Shown here piece after piece: positions 8,306 to 17,435 of a stretch of DNA of 46,966 nt. A program made the translations under genes and the position numbers. The stretch lies in NCBI RefSeq assembly GCF_000264055.1, contig NZ_AJXL01000018.1:1-46966 (forward strand), written 5' to 3'. The stretch comes from Flavobacterium sp. ACAM 123. Its GTDB lineage: Bacteria; Bacteroidota; Bacteroidia; Flavobacteriales; Flavobacteriaceae. Below the pieces are notes generated by a model. The model did not search any database. It was not told the origin of the DNA and saw nothing but the letters and a program-made list of their open reading frames with translations. Position 1 is the first letter of the stretch. Every line of letters starts with the position of its first letter.

Positions 8306-9422
8306 AACAGCTAGCGCATCCCTCCCCTTCTGAAGCTAAGATTTCATCTTGCCAACTAGTAGTCGTTTTAGCGTTTAATTTGTTACGAGTCATTCTTAAA
8401 TAATGTTCTTTTTTAATTGCATTTACACGCTCAGGTTTTTTTAATTCACCTAAAGGTTCTTCCATCCAATTATATCCTTCTTTTTCGTAAACTATTGCTT
8501 CTTCATACAAATCTGCATGTTGTTCTAATAACCAAACCCATTCTATTTTTTGTTGATAAAAACAGAAGAAACAGCCAGAACGACTACGAGAGTAAGTACC
8601 TGTTTTGACTTCTCCATCAATCTCAACGCTATATTCTATAGGCTTATAATAAGCAGGAATACCTACTCCGCTCTCATCAAGGATTCTAAAGACATCATCA
8701 ATTCCAATATTTTCTTCATTGTCAATCAATGAAAAACTCTCCAATTTACCAATAGGGTAATCGGTTGTTTTAAGCCATTCAAACACTACTCTGTTGAACA
8801 GTTTAATATCAGCATCAAGTAAAGCGTTTAATTTTTGTTTCTGCGTAAAACGCATTGAAATTGGCTGACCCACATAATCTAAAATCAGCGTTAGATTAAT
8901 TGGATTAAATTCCTTGTATTTAGTTATGATAAATTCAAGATTTGAATTGGATAAAAACTTTTTAATTACATCTTCACTCCAAATATTTTTCCTAAAAGGG
9001 AATATGGATTGAATATTTTCTCTTTTAGAAATATAACCCTCCCTGTTTTCATCACCACGAATTCCAACATAGGAAATCGTTGGCGTGTCACCAATTTCAT
9101 TTTCAAAAGGTTCTAACTTCATCTTTCCAGTACACCAACGAGCTGTTGCTGATGGTAAATAACCACCGTACATGGCAAGGAAATGGTCAAAAGGATTCTT
9201 CTCTGGAGAATTAACTTCATCAATTGACTTATATAGCTTTATATTTTTACCCAATACAGAATTTAACTTACCAATTAATTCATAAGTTTCATTCAATTCT
9301 TTCCCTGTATCGCAGGTGTAATATTCCACATTTATATCAGGATGTTTTTGGCTCATATAAATTGCCAAAGCGGCACTATCTTTTCCGCCAGAAATTCCTA
9401 AAACATGTTTGATTGCGTTCAT
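8298..9422 (-). CDS. sspD: PAPS-reductase-family protein, SspD/DndC-like
   Basis: The 374-residue N-type ATP pyrophosphatase has the PP-loop SGGKDS at residues 11-16. Cysteines include ARWC (C97), a CFFC pair around residue 287 and C-terminal CASC, consistent with an iron-sulfur cluster as in DndC. In phosphorothioation systems this enzyme uses ATP to activate the DNA backbone phosphate and receives sulfur from the desulfurase. It is the last gene of the minus-strand operon, 5 bp after the large ATPase gene. A housekeeping sulfate-assimilation role is unlikely given the DUF4007 and ATPase partners. Confidence 0.85.
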   Translation of the reverse strand: MNAIKHVLGISGGKDSAALAIYMSQKHPDINVEYYTCDTGKELNETYELIGKLNSVLGKNIKLYKSIDEVNSPEKNPFDHFLAMYGGYLPSATARWCTGKMKLEPFENEIGDTPTISYVGIRGDENREGYISKRENIQSIFPFRKNIWSEDVIKKFLSNSNLEFIITKYKEFNPINLTLILDYVGQPISMRFTQKQKLNALLDADIKLFNRVVFEWLKTTDYPIGKLESFSLIDNEENIGIDDVFRILDESGVGIPAYYKPIEYSVEIDGEVKTGTYSRSRSGCFFCFYQQKIEWVWLLEQHADLYEEAIVYEKEGYNWMEEPLGELKKPERVNAIKKEHYLRMTRNKLNAKTTTSWQDEILASEGEGCASCFI

Positions 9423-9427
9423 GTTTA

Positions 9428-12400
9428 TTATTTTTTATTTATTTCTAATGTAAGTAATTCAAACAGCAGTTGCTTTCTAACACTAACATCTAAACTACCT
9501 ATTTTTTTAGAAAATTCTTCTTTCACTTTAGAGTATTCTCCATTTAATTTAGAATCTAGTACAATTTTTTCAGTAAAAAGGTCTCCTCTTTCATCAACAA
9601 ACTCAATAGATACTAATTTATCCGTATTCAATTTATTAAATTCATGAATATTTGAAGCTTTAATTAACCCAAAGACAAATGCTTTGATGTTATTCATTAA
9701 AAGTATTTCTTCTTCATCAATCATTTTATCGATTGATTTACCCAAAGCCACATCAGCAATCGATTTTAACCATGACATTCTATCATCTAAAGGAGAAAAA
9801 ACTCTTTTAAAAAATATATTTTGCTCTGTACTTAATAGATTAGCATCAATACTACTCAACTTAGACGTAATTGATTTTTTATAATCTATGAAGGAAAGCC
9901 CTTTACAATCTAGAGATTCCGTTATGGTAACTTCTATTCTATCCATTAACGCATCATAACAACTTCTCAATTCTCTTATGGCATCTTGAATATGAATTGT
10001 ATAGTTTTTCAAAACCTCTTCATCCTCTTTTAATGATAAGCTATGAAAACCTAATGCATTTGGAAACTGATTAAACAATGCGTCCTCCGGGTCTTTAGCA
10101 GTTTTAATTGCTTCTCTTAATTTTATTGATTTGTCCGATAACTTTTTTGTTGAAATAGAATAGTCATTTAATCCTCTATAAAATCGTAAGAAATTACCAA
10201 ATATGGACAAGAAAGTACTTTTAGCTCCATTTACATCATCACTCACATTGACTAACTCTTTATACCCTTCTAAAAGATTAATATTTAGACCTGAAACATC
10301 GTAGCTCTTTATAGAGTAATTTGAGGGTGACTTGTGAATTAAGTCTAACACATCATCTGAAATAAAAGGCACGAAACCATTAGTCTCATGGAATAAAGCA
10401 TAGTCCTCTTTTTTAATAATTAAAAATAATGGAATCCAAAATTCAACAAAACCTTTTTTTAATTTGAACGGTTTAGTTTTAAGTATTTCATATAATTCAC
10501 CGAGGTTTCGTTTAGAGGATTTGGCAGAATTTAAAAATGACAAACATTCCTCCCAAAGGGGTAAAAATGATAAATCAATTGGTAAATCATATCCATAAAT
10601 ACCATTATTAAGACGATGTATGCCTGTGTTTTTAAGCAAGCTTAGATATATAGATTTTTCAGGTGGAAATTTAGTATTGTCAAAACCTAGCATAGCATCG
10701 TTTTCAAATTCTAATATTTTTCGCATTAGAAATTTACGAGCAGTATTGATTTGTGGGCTAAGGTTTTCTCTATTAAAAAGTTCATTTTTTAAATTTGGAG
10801 CACTTGTAAATTCAAGATCGCAAATTTCTGATAATAAATGATTTAAATCTTTTTTAGAACAAATGGTTTTTTGAACACCTAAATAAAACCATAAATTTTC
10901 CTCAGTCTCAGTATAAAGATTTTGAAGTACAAACCAATGTAATTTATTCACATGATGCTGCAATTCTTCCATTAGTAGTTTAGAAGCATTTACATCCGAG
11001 GTGAATTTCTTTAATAAGAGTTTGTATTTATTTATGGTAAATATTTCGTTGTAAATTTCATCTGAATTTTCGTAAAGCACAAATAGATTACTTTCCGATT
11101 TTTTAGAGGCTTCTTTTACTTCTATATCTTTAATTTTAGCATTAAAAATCAGGTTTATATAACCATCTAAAGATCCCTCAGCATATTTTATTTCTTTAAT
11201 ATCATTAAGAATTCTGTATTCAAAATAACGAGGTGTTCCCGTCTCGAAAGAATGCCTTTTAGCATTTTCTAGTGGAAAGGTTATTATTTTGGCCAACTCT
11301 TCTGCTATGGAAAAATCGGCTTCTATTTCTTTAGTAATATCTGTTAACTCTTGTTCAATGTCAATATCAGTACCTTCAAGAAAATTAAGCTTATTACTAT
11401 GTTTGTAGAATCGTATGATTCCAGATTTCTCCAACTTATCGATAGCTTTAGTTATGACTTCGGAATGAATTTTCGTTGTAGACTCTAAATAGTTAACAGC
11501 AAATTCTTTGTTGAATTTACCTCCAGATTTTCCGAAAATATTGACTAAACAAATTGTTTTAATTATTTGTGATGCAATTGGATAATCTTCTGAAAAGTTT
11601 AATTCTGCTCTTTCTAATGCTCTCATTGAAGAAAGCCATTGTGGTCTATGTGGATTATTATAGTTTTGAATATCACTCGATAGAGTATTTATCAAGTAAT
11701 CATAAACACAACTTACATTAAAATATAAAGCATCATCATTTTTCTCTAAATTATTAAAATCATTTAAAAAAGTAAATAATGACCTTTCATTTTGCCCATA
11801 ACGTTGTAATGCTTGAACCAAAACGTTGGCTGATAGCCAATCCAAAGGAAATAGTTTTTCAGACAATCCTAAATTACTGTTTTGGCTAAAGTTCACCAAA
11901 TTCGATTTAATAATATCTTCATTGAGTTTGTAAAACCCTTCTTTTAAATTTTCAGGTATTTCAATTTTTTCTAGTTGGCTACTAGCGAAAAACAATAACT
12001 GTTCAACAGGCTCATTGAATAGCAAATCAATAAATCTCCCTTTAATTTTTTCCCATTCTTGCCTGTCGATATTGTCTAATGAAGACGAATAGGAAACAAA
12101 ATTTTGATGAAGTGTAATAATGAAATGAGTGTTTTTTTCGGTGTCATTCACCCATTCAGAAACTAATTGCAATAAATACAAATCGTTATTTGCCTTATTC
12201 TTATTGATGTGCTCTAAAAATTTTCCAAACTCATCAATTATAATAACATATCCATTTTTCTTTTTTTCAGCAGCTTTTCGTTTCTTTTCGAGTGCTTCTA
12301 ATATTTCTCTAGATGTTGTATTTGTGTCTAATCCAAGAACTTTTTGAAAAGCAAAAGTTAAGCTGGTTGCGTCACCCAAAATCTTCAAAAATTGATACGA

Positions 12401-12640
12401 CTTGTTTTTTTCATTTAGTTTTGCGCTAAAAAACATCTTTTCTTTAAGCAAATTCTTCTCTAAAGCCCATAAAAAGGTTGACTTACCCGTACCATAGTTT
12501 CCAATTACAGTAAACGATTTATTGGAATTGTTATTTGTGCTAAAAATTCTTTCAAATATTTTTGTAGCATTTGGAGTTACAACATATTTCAAATTTTTAG
12601 ATTGATCGCGCAATATGTTAGTTGATATATTAAACTCCAT
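9428..12640 (-). CDS. sspC: Large P-loop ATPase, SspC-like
   Basis: The 1070-residue protein has an N-terminal AAA-type NTPase with Walker A GNYGTGKST (47-55) and Walker B VIIIDEFGK (132-140). A long, mostly helical remainder without familiar motifs follows. Large ATPases of this kind accompany DNA-backbone or base-modifying defence genes (SspC; BrxC/PglY in BREX). Its place between a DUF4007 gene (overlap 11 bp) and a DndC-like gene (gap 5 bp) matches the B-C-D order of ssp operons, so SspC is preferred. It would power the modification complex on DNA. The start at the operon overlap is well supported. Confidence 0.78.
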   Translation of the reverse strand: MEFNISTNILRDQSKNLKYVVTPNATKIFERIFSTNNNSNKSFTVIGNYGTGKSTFLWALEKNLLKEKMFFSAKLNEKNKSYQFLKILGDATSLTFAFQKVLGLDTNTTSREILEALEKKRKAAEKKKNGYVIIIDEFGKFLEHINKNKANNDLYLLQLVSEWVNDTEKNTHFIITLHQNFVSYSSSLDNIDRQEWEKIKGRFIDLLFNEPVEQLLFFASSQLEKIEIPENLKEGFYKLNEDIIKSNLVNFSQNSNLGLSEKLFPLDWLSANVLVQALQRYGQNERSLFTFLNDFNNLEKNDDALYFNVSCVYDYLINTLSSDIQNYNNPHRPQWLSSMRALERAELNFSEDYPIASQIIKTICLVNIFGKSGGKFNKEFAVNYLESTTKIHSEVITKAIDKLEKSGIIRFYKHSNKLNFLEGTDIDIEQELTDITKEIEADFSIAEELAKIITFPLENAKRHSFETGTPRYFEYRILNDIKEIKYAEGSLDGYINLIFNAKIKDIEVKEASKKSESNLFVLYENSDEIYNEIFTINKYKLLLKKFTSDVNASKLLMEELQHHVNKLHWFVLQNLYTETEENLWFYLGVQKTICSKKDLNHLLSEICDLEFTSAPNLKNELFNRENLSPQINTARKFLMRKILEFENDAMLGFDNTKFPPEKSIYLSLLKNTGIHRLNNGIYGYDLPIDLSFLPLWEECLSFLNSAKSSKRNLGELYEILKTKPFKLKKGFVEFWIPLFLIIKKEDYALFHETNGFVPFISDDVLDLIHKSPSNYSIKSYDVSGLNINLLEGYKELVNVSDDVNGAKSTFLSIFGNFLRFYRGLNDYSISTKKLSDKSIKLREAIKTAKDPEDALFNQFPNALGFHSLSLKEDEEVLKNYTIHIQDAIRELRSCYDALMDRIEVTITESLDCKGLSFIDYKKSITSKLSSIDANLLSTEQNIFFKRVFSPLDDRMSWLKSIADVALGKSIDKMIDEEEILLMNNIKAFVFGLIKASNIHEFNKLNTDKLVSIEFVDERGDLFTEKIVLDSKLNGEYSKVKEEFSKKIGSLDVSVRKQLLFELLTLEINKK

Positions 12641-13514
12641 AATAATAGTTTTGTAATAATTGTAATTTGAAATTTTCGTTATTTGCTTTCAATTGAATCT
12701 GCCTGATTCCTGCATCTTCATTGAAAACAAATTCGGAATATTTAGAACATAATTTTTCAATTATGACTTCTAATCCTTCATTTGTTAAAACGAAAAAAGA
12801 CCCAAGTGTTTGTCTAATTTCTTTAAATTCTATTGCAGTTTCGTTATCATATAAATCAAACAAACAATATCCAAAAATTTCTAATGGGAAATTATTTCTA
12901 TTTTCTTTGTTTAGCTTATAGGTTATAACACCATTTTCTCTATTTAAAGCGGATATTAGGTTCAACTCTATTAATGGAGAATTGAAATCATCCTCCAAAG
13001 ATTTTGAACCTCTAATTCCAGCAAAATAACTTTGAATAAACACTTTAAAATCACTGATTAATGTGTTTTCGCTCGTTTCTCTATTTGAAGTTTCAGCAAT
13101 TTTTAATTTGATGAAGTTTAAAATTTGTCTTTCGTCAAATTCATAACTAATTCTTTCTTTAGAATAGTCCGAGAAAATTAATTTATAAATACTAGCAATA
13201 TCCGTACGGCAAATTAAATATTGTAGCAACCATAAAGTCCCTTCGTTCTCTAAATATCTATCATAACCATTTTCTTCAGAAAAAATAATTTCAGCGAGAT
13301 CTGTAGTGTTTTTATCGTCGTCAATGAGCCCAAAAGCTCTCAACCAATATTGAATTGCTTGAACCATATTTTTACCAACACCTAAATTTAAGATTGCTTC
13401 TTCAAGATTATTAAAACCATTAAGTTCTTCGTTGTCAATAAGTTCAATGCCTTTTAATAGCCATTGTTGCCTGCAGTGAAAGGTGTCATGCCCTGAAAAT
13501 TTTAAATTTTTCAT
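12630..13514 (-). CDS. sspB: DUF4007 family protein, SspB-like
   Basis: The start of the protein (MKNLKFSGHDTFHCRQQWLLKG) and LGVGKNMVQAIQYWLRAFGL are hallmarks of DUF4007. Known SspB proteins nick DNA to open the site for sulfur insertion in single-strand phosphorothioation, and DUF4007 is associated with that subunit. I chose the ATG at 13514, seven codons inside the longest frame (13535), because the family normally begins just before FSGH. It is the first gene of the minus-strand operon and overlaps the ATPase gene by 11 bp, suggesting tight coupling. About 294 residues, normal for the family. Confidence 0.85.
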   Translation of the reverse strand: MKNLKFSGHDTFHCRQQWLLKGIELIDNEELNGFNNLEEAILNLGVGKNMVQAIQYWLRAFGLIDDDKNTTDLAEIIFSEENGYDRYLENEGTLWLLQYLICRTDIASIYKLIFSDYSKERISYEFDERQILNFIKLKIAETSNRETSENTLISDFKVFIQSYFAGIRGSKSLEDDFNSPLIELNLISALNRENGVITYKLNKENRNNFPLEIFGYCLFDLYDNETAIEFKEIRQTLGSFFVLTNEGLEVIIEKLCSKYSEFVFNEDAGIRQIQLKANNENFKLQLLQNYYYGV

Positions 13515-13535
13515 AAATCGAATTTGATTCTGCAA

Positions 13536-13903
13536 TTTACTAAATTATCAATGGATGAAGTCACCCAATATTAAAAATAGGTATTTTTTTTCAAAACAAT
13601 GACTGTCAGTATGTTATGAAAAATCAACTAATATTTATTTTGATTTTAATACTTTTAAGTAAACTTTAATAATATATTAATTGATTTTCCTAGTATTTCA
13701 ATACAAGTTTATTGAAAGAACTTTTTTCTTGCTGCTTCTTACATTAAGATAAATCGGTCCAATATAATAGTTATTATAAATTTTAGATCCATTTCTTACG
13801 CTATATATTCATATTGCCTTAAAAATTTCACTTTAGATTGAAAATCTTTGAAGACAAATCAACGAGTAACTATGAGAAAGAATAAATTGGTTTTTAATGT
13901 AAA
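13536..13903. other. Intergenic region upstream of the DUF4007 operon
   Basis: This very AT-rich stretch of about 370 bp separates the defence operon from the replication module. It must contain the promoter of the minus-strand operon, but I see no clear TAnnTTTG box at a good distance. No gene is supported. Confidence 0.45.
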
Positions 13904-13904
13904 A

Positions 13905-13928
13905 AAAGGCGGTTTTTGCACCGCCTTT
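13905..13928 (-). terminator. Terminator after the GIY-YIG gene
   Basis: The stem GGCGG (13908-13912) with CCGCC (13921-13925) is extended by three A-T pairs and followed on the minus strand by a run of U (A run 13901-13907). It lies just past the stop of the GIY-YIG gene and closes the minus-strand replication operon. Confidence 0.75.
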
Positions 13929-13939
13929 GATTTCAATAT

Positions 13940-14584
13940 TTAAGAGTAATTCCAGATAAACCCACCACTTTTTTCTCGTTCACCTCTACAACATCGAGTA
14001 ATACAGGTTTTAGAGATTCCAGTTTTTCTGGATGCCTCAGATGCTGATTTAAAATTTTCAATAAATTCAAAATTTAAAGAATATTGATTGACAGGTTTAA
14101 CCCGTAAATCTGTTTTTGGAGTAATCTTTTCTAGTTGTCTGTAAGACCAGAAACTGCCATCATACATCGTTGAATTTAAACAGGCATTTGAAATTCGTTG
14201 TTTGTCTATTCCTAACGTTTCTTTAATTTCAGTTAAACTGTTATACGTTTCAATTAGATTTCCATTTTCATCGTATTGGTAAACTATCTTTTGAAAACCT
14301 CCGCCAGAATCTCCATTATAGCCTTCCTCTTGCGCCTTAAATTCGTAGATGTACTTTTTTTCCTTTTCTGCTAATTCATTTGGATCAATGGCTGTGTCCA
14401 ATTGTTCCCAAGTGAAAGCCTCGGGACCATAAGTCCCGATTGCTTCTTGAAAATATCCGCCAACTTTTTTCTAAGCTTTTTGGATGTGGTCTTGCTTTCG
14501 CTCTTCTAAAGATTTGGTAGTTGCACCGATGTAAATCTCACCAGTTTGAGTGTTTTCAGCTTTATAAATTATACTATATTTCAT
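13940..14584 (-). pseudogene. GIY-YIG endonuclease with two NUMOD1 repeats, broken by an in-frame TAG
   Basis: Reading from the ATG at 14584 gives a GIY-YIG domain: IIYKAEN, GEIYIGATTKSLEERKQDH. A TAG then stands at codon 38. The same frame continues for about 176 codons: the rest of the nuclease domain, then two NUMOD1 modules (VYQYDENGNLIETYNS and VNQYSLNFEFIENFKS, each ending in a short SF/GGF-W-Y motif). NUMOD1 is the DNA-recognition module of homing endonucleases. The start overlaps the last 11 bp of the primase-helicase gene. It is probably a freestanding homing endonuclease that parasitises the replication operon and is now inactivated. Confidence 0.8.
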
Positions 14585-16010
14585 TGTGCCCTTTATTAGA
14601 GGTTAAAGTAAAATTATAGTATCCGCCAGAGGAAGTAGATGAGTATGTAACACCTTTTTTTGCCGCATATATTTGTAACCATTTCGTTATTTGATGCGAT
14701 GATGTAGTTGCCATTTCCGGGTACAAGCTCTTAAAGTTGCTGAAAAGAGCTCTTTTATTCAATGTAGTATCGTTTTGAACATAACTATCTGCAAAAGCAA
14801 CAAACTGTTCAGCCATTCCATCTGAAAATTTATTTTGTAATAAGTTGATGTGCGGTACTTGATACAAACCTTGTTGCAGGTATGTCTTACAACAATCCAT
14901 CATGAAATGATAAAACCTACTCCACTCTGATTCATCCCATTGTGTCCCAAAAAAACGATTGCCAAATTCTACTTCTGGTGTGAAATCTTGGTCATAATAA
15001 TTACTCAATTCAAATTCATGTCTTCTCCTAATATCAGAGCTTCCTCCAGGACCTAAGACTTGAAAATTTGATGAAACTAAAATTTTTGGTGATTCTTCTG
15101 CTTTTAGAGTACTCTCGTTTTGCCCTTTTTTTTCAATTACAAATCCAGAAGTTGCCATAGAGTATAATAATTCTAGTGAAAATTTACGGTCTACATCATC
15201 AAAACATACAATATCAGTGGTGTTATTGATTCTTTGATTGTTAAACCTTGAATCCCTTTTCATGTTTTTCCCATCCATTAAAACGGTTTCAACACAATGG
15301 GAGAGTGCCTTAGACAGTAGGCTTTTACCTGTTCCGCCGTTAGTCTGTCCACCCATTGTTGCATTTTCATCCAAAAAAATAACAACTTTAGTTACAGCAG
15401 GATTGTTGTATCGGTGCAATAAATAGCCAAGTGTTGCTTTAAGAACTTTAAACCTCTCTGGATCTTCCTTTGATAATTTGTGACAAAAGTCCTCAAAATG
15501 TCCATTTTTAAAATTGACTAGATTAAATTCTTTTTGAACTATCCTATTAGCCCATATTTTGTGAGGAAGTTTTTCATAAGGCACTAATTCTATATTAGTT
15601 TCAGTAACTTTTACTGCTGTGTTTTTGAAATAAAGCCAAGCACAATCCTTTGGATCCTTGTCACTGATTCCTTTTACTTTAGGGAGCAATTCATATTTTT
15701 TTTTGTTTAAGTAGCTACCTATACCTCTTACAAAAGCTTCTAAGACCTCCGGTTCTTTTATAGAGATCAGATAGTTTCTAATAAAACACGATAAATCGCC
15801 TTCACTCACGTCACTTACAATATTGTCAACAATCCTCACTAACCTTGTCACACCTCCAATATTCATGTTGGCAAAACCATTTTTACCTAAAAACTTGATT
15901 AACTCAAAGTGAATAATCTTAGTAACGCCATTGTCATTGTGGTAAAACCCCGCGGGTTTTTTTAACTTTTGTTTTCCAACATCAGTTTTTAATTTTTTTT
16001 CCTTTACCAT
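14574..16010 (-). CDS. SF3/D5-like primase-helicase
   Basis: The 478-residue protein has a Walker A GGQTNGGTGKS (220-230), a Walker B region IVCFDDVD (about 264-271) and a later SSN/RRR segment (SSNFQVLGPGGSSDIRRRHEFEL) that fits sensor/arginine-finger elements of SF3 helicases in the D5/DUF5906 group of phages and satellites. It would unwind origin DNA for element replication. It lacks an obvious N-terminal primase domain. It is the promoter-distal intact gene of the minus-strand replication block and overlaps the GIY-YIG start. Confidence 0.75.
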   Translation of the reverse strand: MVKEKKLKTDVGKQKLKKPAGFYHNDNGVTKIIHFELIKFLGKNGFANMNIGGVTRLVRIVDNIVSDVSEGDLSCFIRNYLISIKEPEVLEAFVRGIGSYLNKKKYELLPKVKGISDKDPKDCAWLYFKNTAVKVTETNIELVPYEKLPHKIWANRIVQKEFNLVNFKNGHFEDFCHKLSKEDPERFKVLKATLGYLLHRYNNPAVTKVVIFLDENATMGGQTNGGTGKSLLSKALSHCVETVLMDGKNMKRDSRFNNQRINNTTDIVCFDDVDRKFSLELLYSMATSGFVIEKKGQNESTLKAEESPKILVSSNFQVLGPGGSSDIRRRHEFELSNYYDQDFTPEVEFGNRFFGTQWDESEWSRFYHFMMDCCKTYLQQGLYQVPHINLLQNKFSDGMAEQFVAFADSYVQNDTTLNKRALFSNFKSLYPEMATTSSHQITKWLQIYAAKKGVTYSSTSSGGYYNFTLTSNKGHNEI

Positions 16011-16146
16011 ACATCTCTTCTTTACTTAAGCCCTTTTAATTAGTTCGTTGTTCGTAGGGCGATAACGATATCAACAGGGCAAAGATATTGGGAGAGAGAA
16101 ATGTGGATGGGTAATAAAATTTATACCCAAGACAAACAAATAAGTT

Positions 16147-16956
16147 TTATTCAAGATTAAATAAGTCTCTCATACAAAAAATTTCCTCTAGAGATTGTAG
16201 TGTGTTTTCAGCAGACTTACTGTATTTATCACTCAGTAACTCATCTGCTGCTTTTTTAGATTTTTTTATTTCTTTGAATTTCAGTTTTTTATCATCATAG
16301 TATGTAAAGAAGGCTTCAATTAAGCGGTGTAAATGTAACGGGTTTATTTCTCCGATTATTTTATTACTATGAAGTAAAGTGAATAAAACTACTACTTGAT
16401 TTTTTGGTAGTTTAAACGGAATTTTTACTGGTATATCTAAAGTTTCTGCAAGATGCACGGTATTAATATACTCATAAAGCTTTTCAAGCTCTTTTATGAT
16501 TTTAAATTTAAATGATGAATCTAGATAGCACGAATTGTTTAAATCATCAATTAATTTTGCTAAAGTTTTAAGTTTATTACTGCAGAATCTTTGGATTGCA
16601 GTTGTTTCGTATATTGCTTTAGCTTTGATTTCTTTTTCAAATGATTGTTTTAAATAATCTAACTGATTTTTCATCTTTGGATACAGATAATCATCATAGA
16701 AGTTCATTGAATACTCTACATCAACAGTATTGCTTTTTCCACTGTACGACTCTCCATAACTAACTAACTCAAAATCATCGATAGTTTCTTTTTCAAAAAT
16801 TACATTAATACGATTTATTGAATCATCAATTATCACACTTTCACTACCTTTAGTATATCGAATAGATTGATAAACAATATCTTGCAGTAAAAATTCTCTT
16901 TTTAGCTTATAAAATCTTTCTTCGTTTAATATTTGTTTGAATGAGATTCTGTCCAT
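16147..16956 (-). CDS. Hypothetical protein of the island backbone (269 aa)
   Basis: The protein is largely alpha-helical and Lys/Glu-rich, with a Leu/Phe-rich hydrophobic patch (LPKNQVVVLFTLL) and no signal peptide, membrane span or catalytic motif that I recognise. The C-terminal half resembles in composition the RteC-type regulators of Bacteroidota mobile elements, but I cannot support that identity. It sits between the helicase gene and two tiny genes on the same strand, so it probably belongs to the element's replication or regulation block. Confidence 0.65.
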   Translation of the reverse strand: MDRISFKQILNEERFYKLKREFLLQDIVYQSIRYTKGSESVIIDDSINRINVIFEKETIDDFELVSYGESYSGKSNTVDVEYSMNFYDDYLYPKMKNQLDYLKQSFEKEIKAKAIYETTAIQRFCSNKLKTLAKLIDDLNNSCYLDSSFKFKIIKELEKLYEYINTVHLAETLDIPVKIPFKLPKNQVVVLFTLLHSNKIIGEINPLHLHRLIEAFFTYYDDKKLKFKEIKKSKKAADELLSDKYSKSAENTLQSLEEIFCMRDLFNLE

Positions 16957-16975
16957 GTCTGTCTAATGTTATTTA

Positions 16976-17095
16976 TTAAATGCGGTAGAATTGATTACTA
17001 CCGCATTCAAAAGTAATAATTGCAATTGCTTTTTCATTGGTTTTATTGATAAAGGAGAAGCCAACGTAAAAGATTGGGTATTCAAAATACAGCAT
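16976..17095 (-). CDS. Possible small protein (39 aa)
   Basis: An open frame continues upstream to 17173 but overlaps the 87-aa gene, so the internal ATG at 17095, preceded by AAGGAG, is the more credible start. The product is MLYFEYPIFYVGFSFI... with a mostly hydrophobic, aromatic-rich middle. No family is recognised. It fills the gap between two supported genes on the same strand, which is the main reason to list it. Confidence 0.35.
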   Translation of the reverse strand: MLYFEYPIFYVGFSFINKTNEKAIAIITFECGSNQFYRI

Positions 17096-17114
17096 AACTC
17101 CTTGCTTAATATAG

Positions 17115-17378
17115 TTACTCTGTAATGTCCTCAATAAGGATGTCAAAAGAGTGGTAATGGTAAGCATTACCATTTATTATAAAAATTGTTTTTAATGCTG
17201 TTGTCACTTTAACCTCATTAACCCAGACTAATTGCCCTTTTCTTAGTAGTCCAACGTGGGACAATACTTTGACTCTAAAAGGGCAAAAAAGTAATCTGAG
17301 TGCATTATAGTAGGTGATTACATAAAGTTCTTTAGGTGAACTGAATTTTAGTACATCTGCTAATTCATGGTCTTCCAT
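17115..17378 (-). CDS. Small hypothetical protein (87 aa)
   Basis: This soluble 87-residue product contains MEDHELADVLKFSSPKELYV and a strand-rich middle (GQLVWVNEVKVTTALKTIFI, near 50-70) that reads like a small beta-barrel or SH3-like fold. No family is recognised. It is co-directional and closely spaced with the DUF3871 gene upstream (57 bp), so it probably belongs to the replication operon. Confidence 0.6.
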   Translation of the reverse strand: MEDHELADVLKFSSPKELYVITYYNALRLLFCPFRVKVLSHVGLLRKGQLVWVNEVKVTTALKTIFIINGNAYHYHSFDILIEDITE

Positions 17379-17435
17379 AATTTCTTCTTTCTCTACCTCC
17401 CGTTAAGTGTTCCTTGCTAAACAAAAGAGCTATTG

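Noticed and set aside
8298..13514. BREX type 4 (which also has a PAPS-reductase-like protein and a large ATPase)
   Set aside because: No PglZ, BrxL or methyltransferase gene is present, while DUF4007 and a desulfurase are, which fits Ssp better.
2669..13514. Classical DndABCDE double-strand phosphorothioation
   Set aside because: No DndB, DndD (SMC-like) or DndE is visible.
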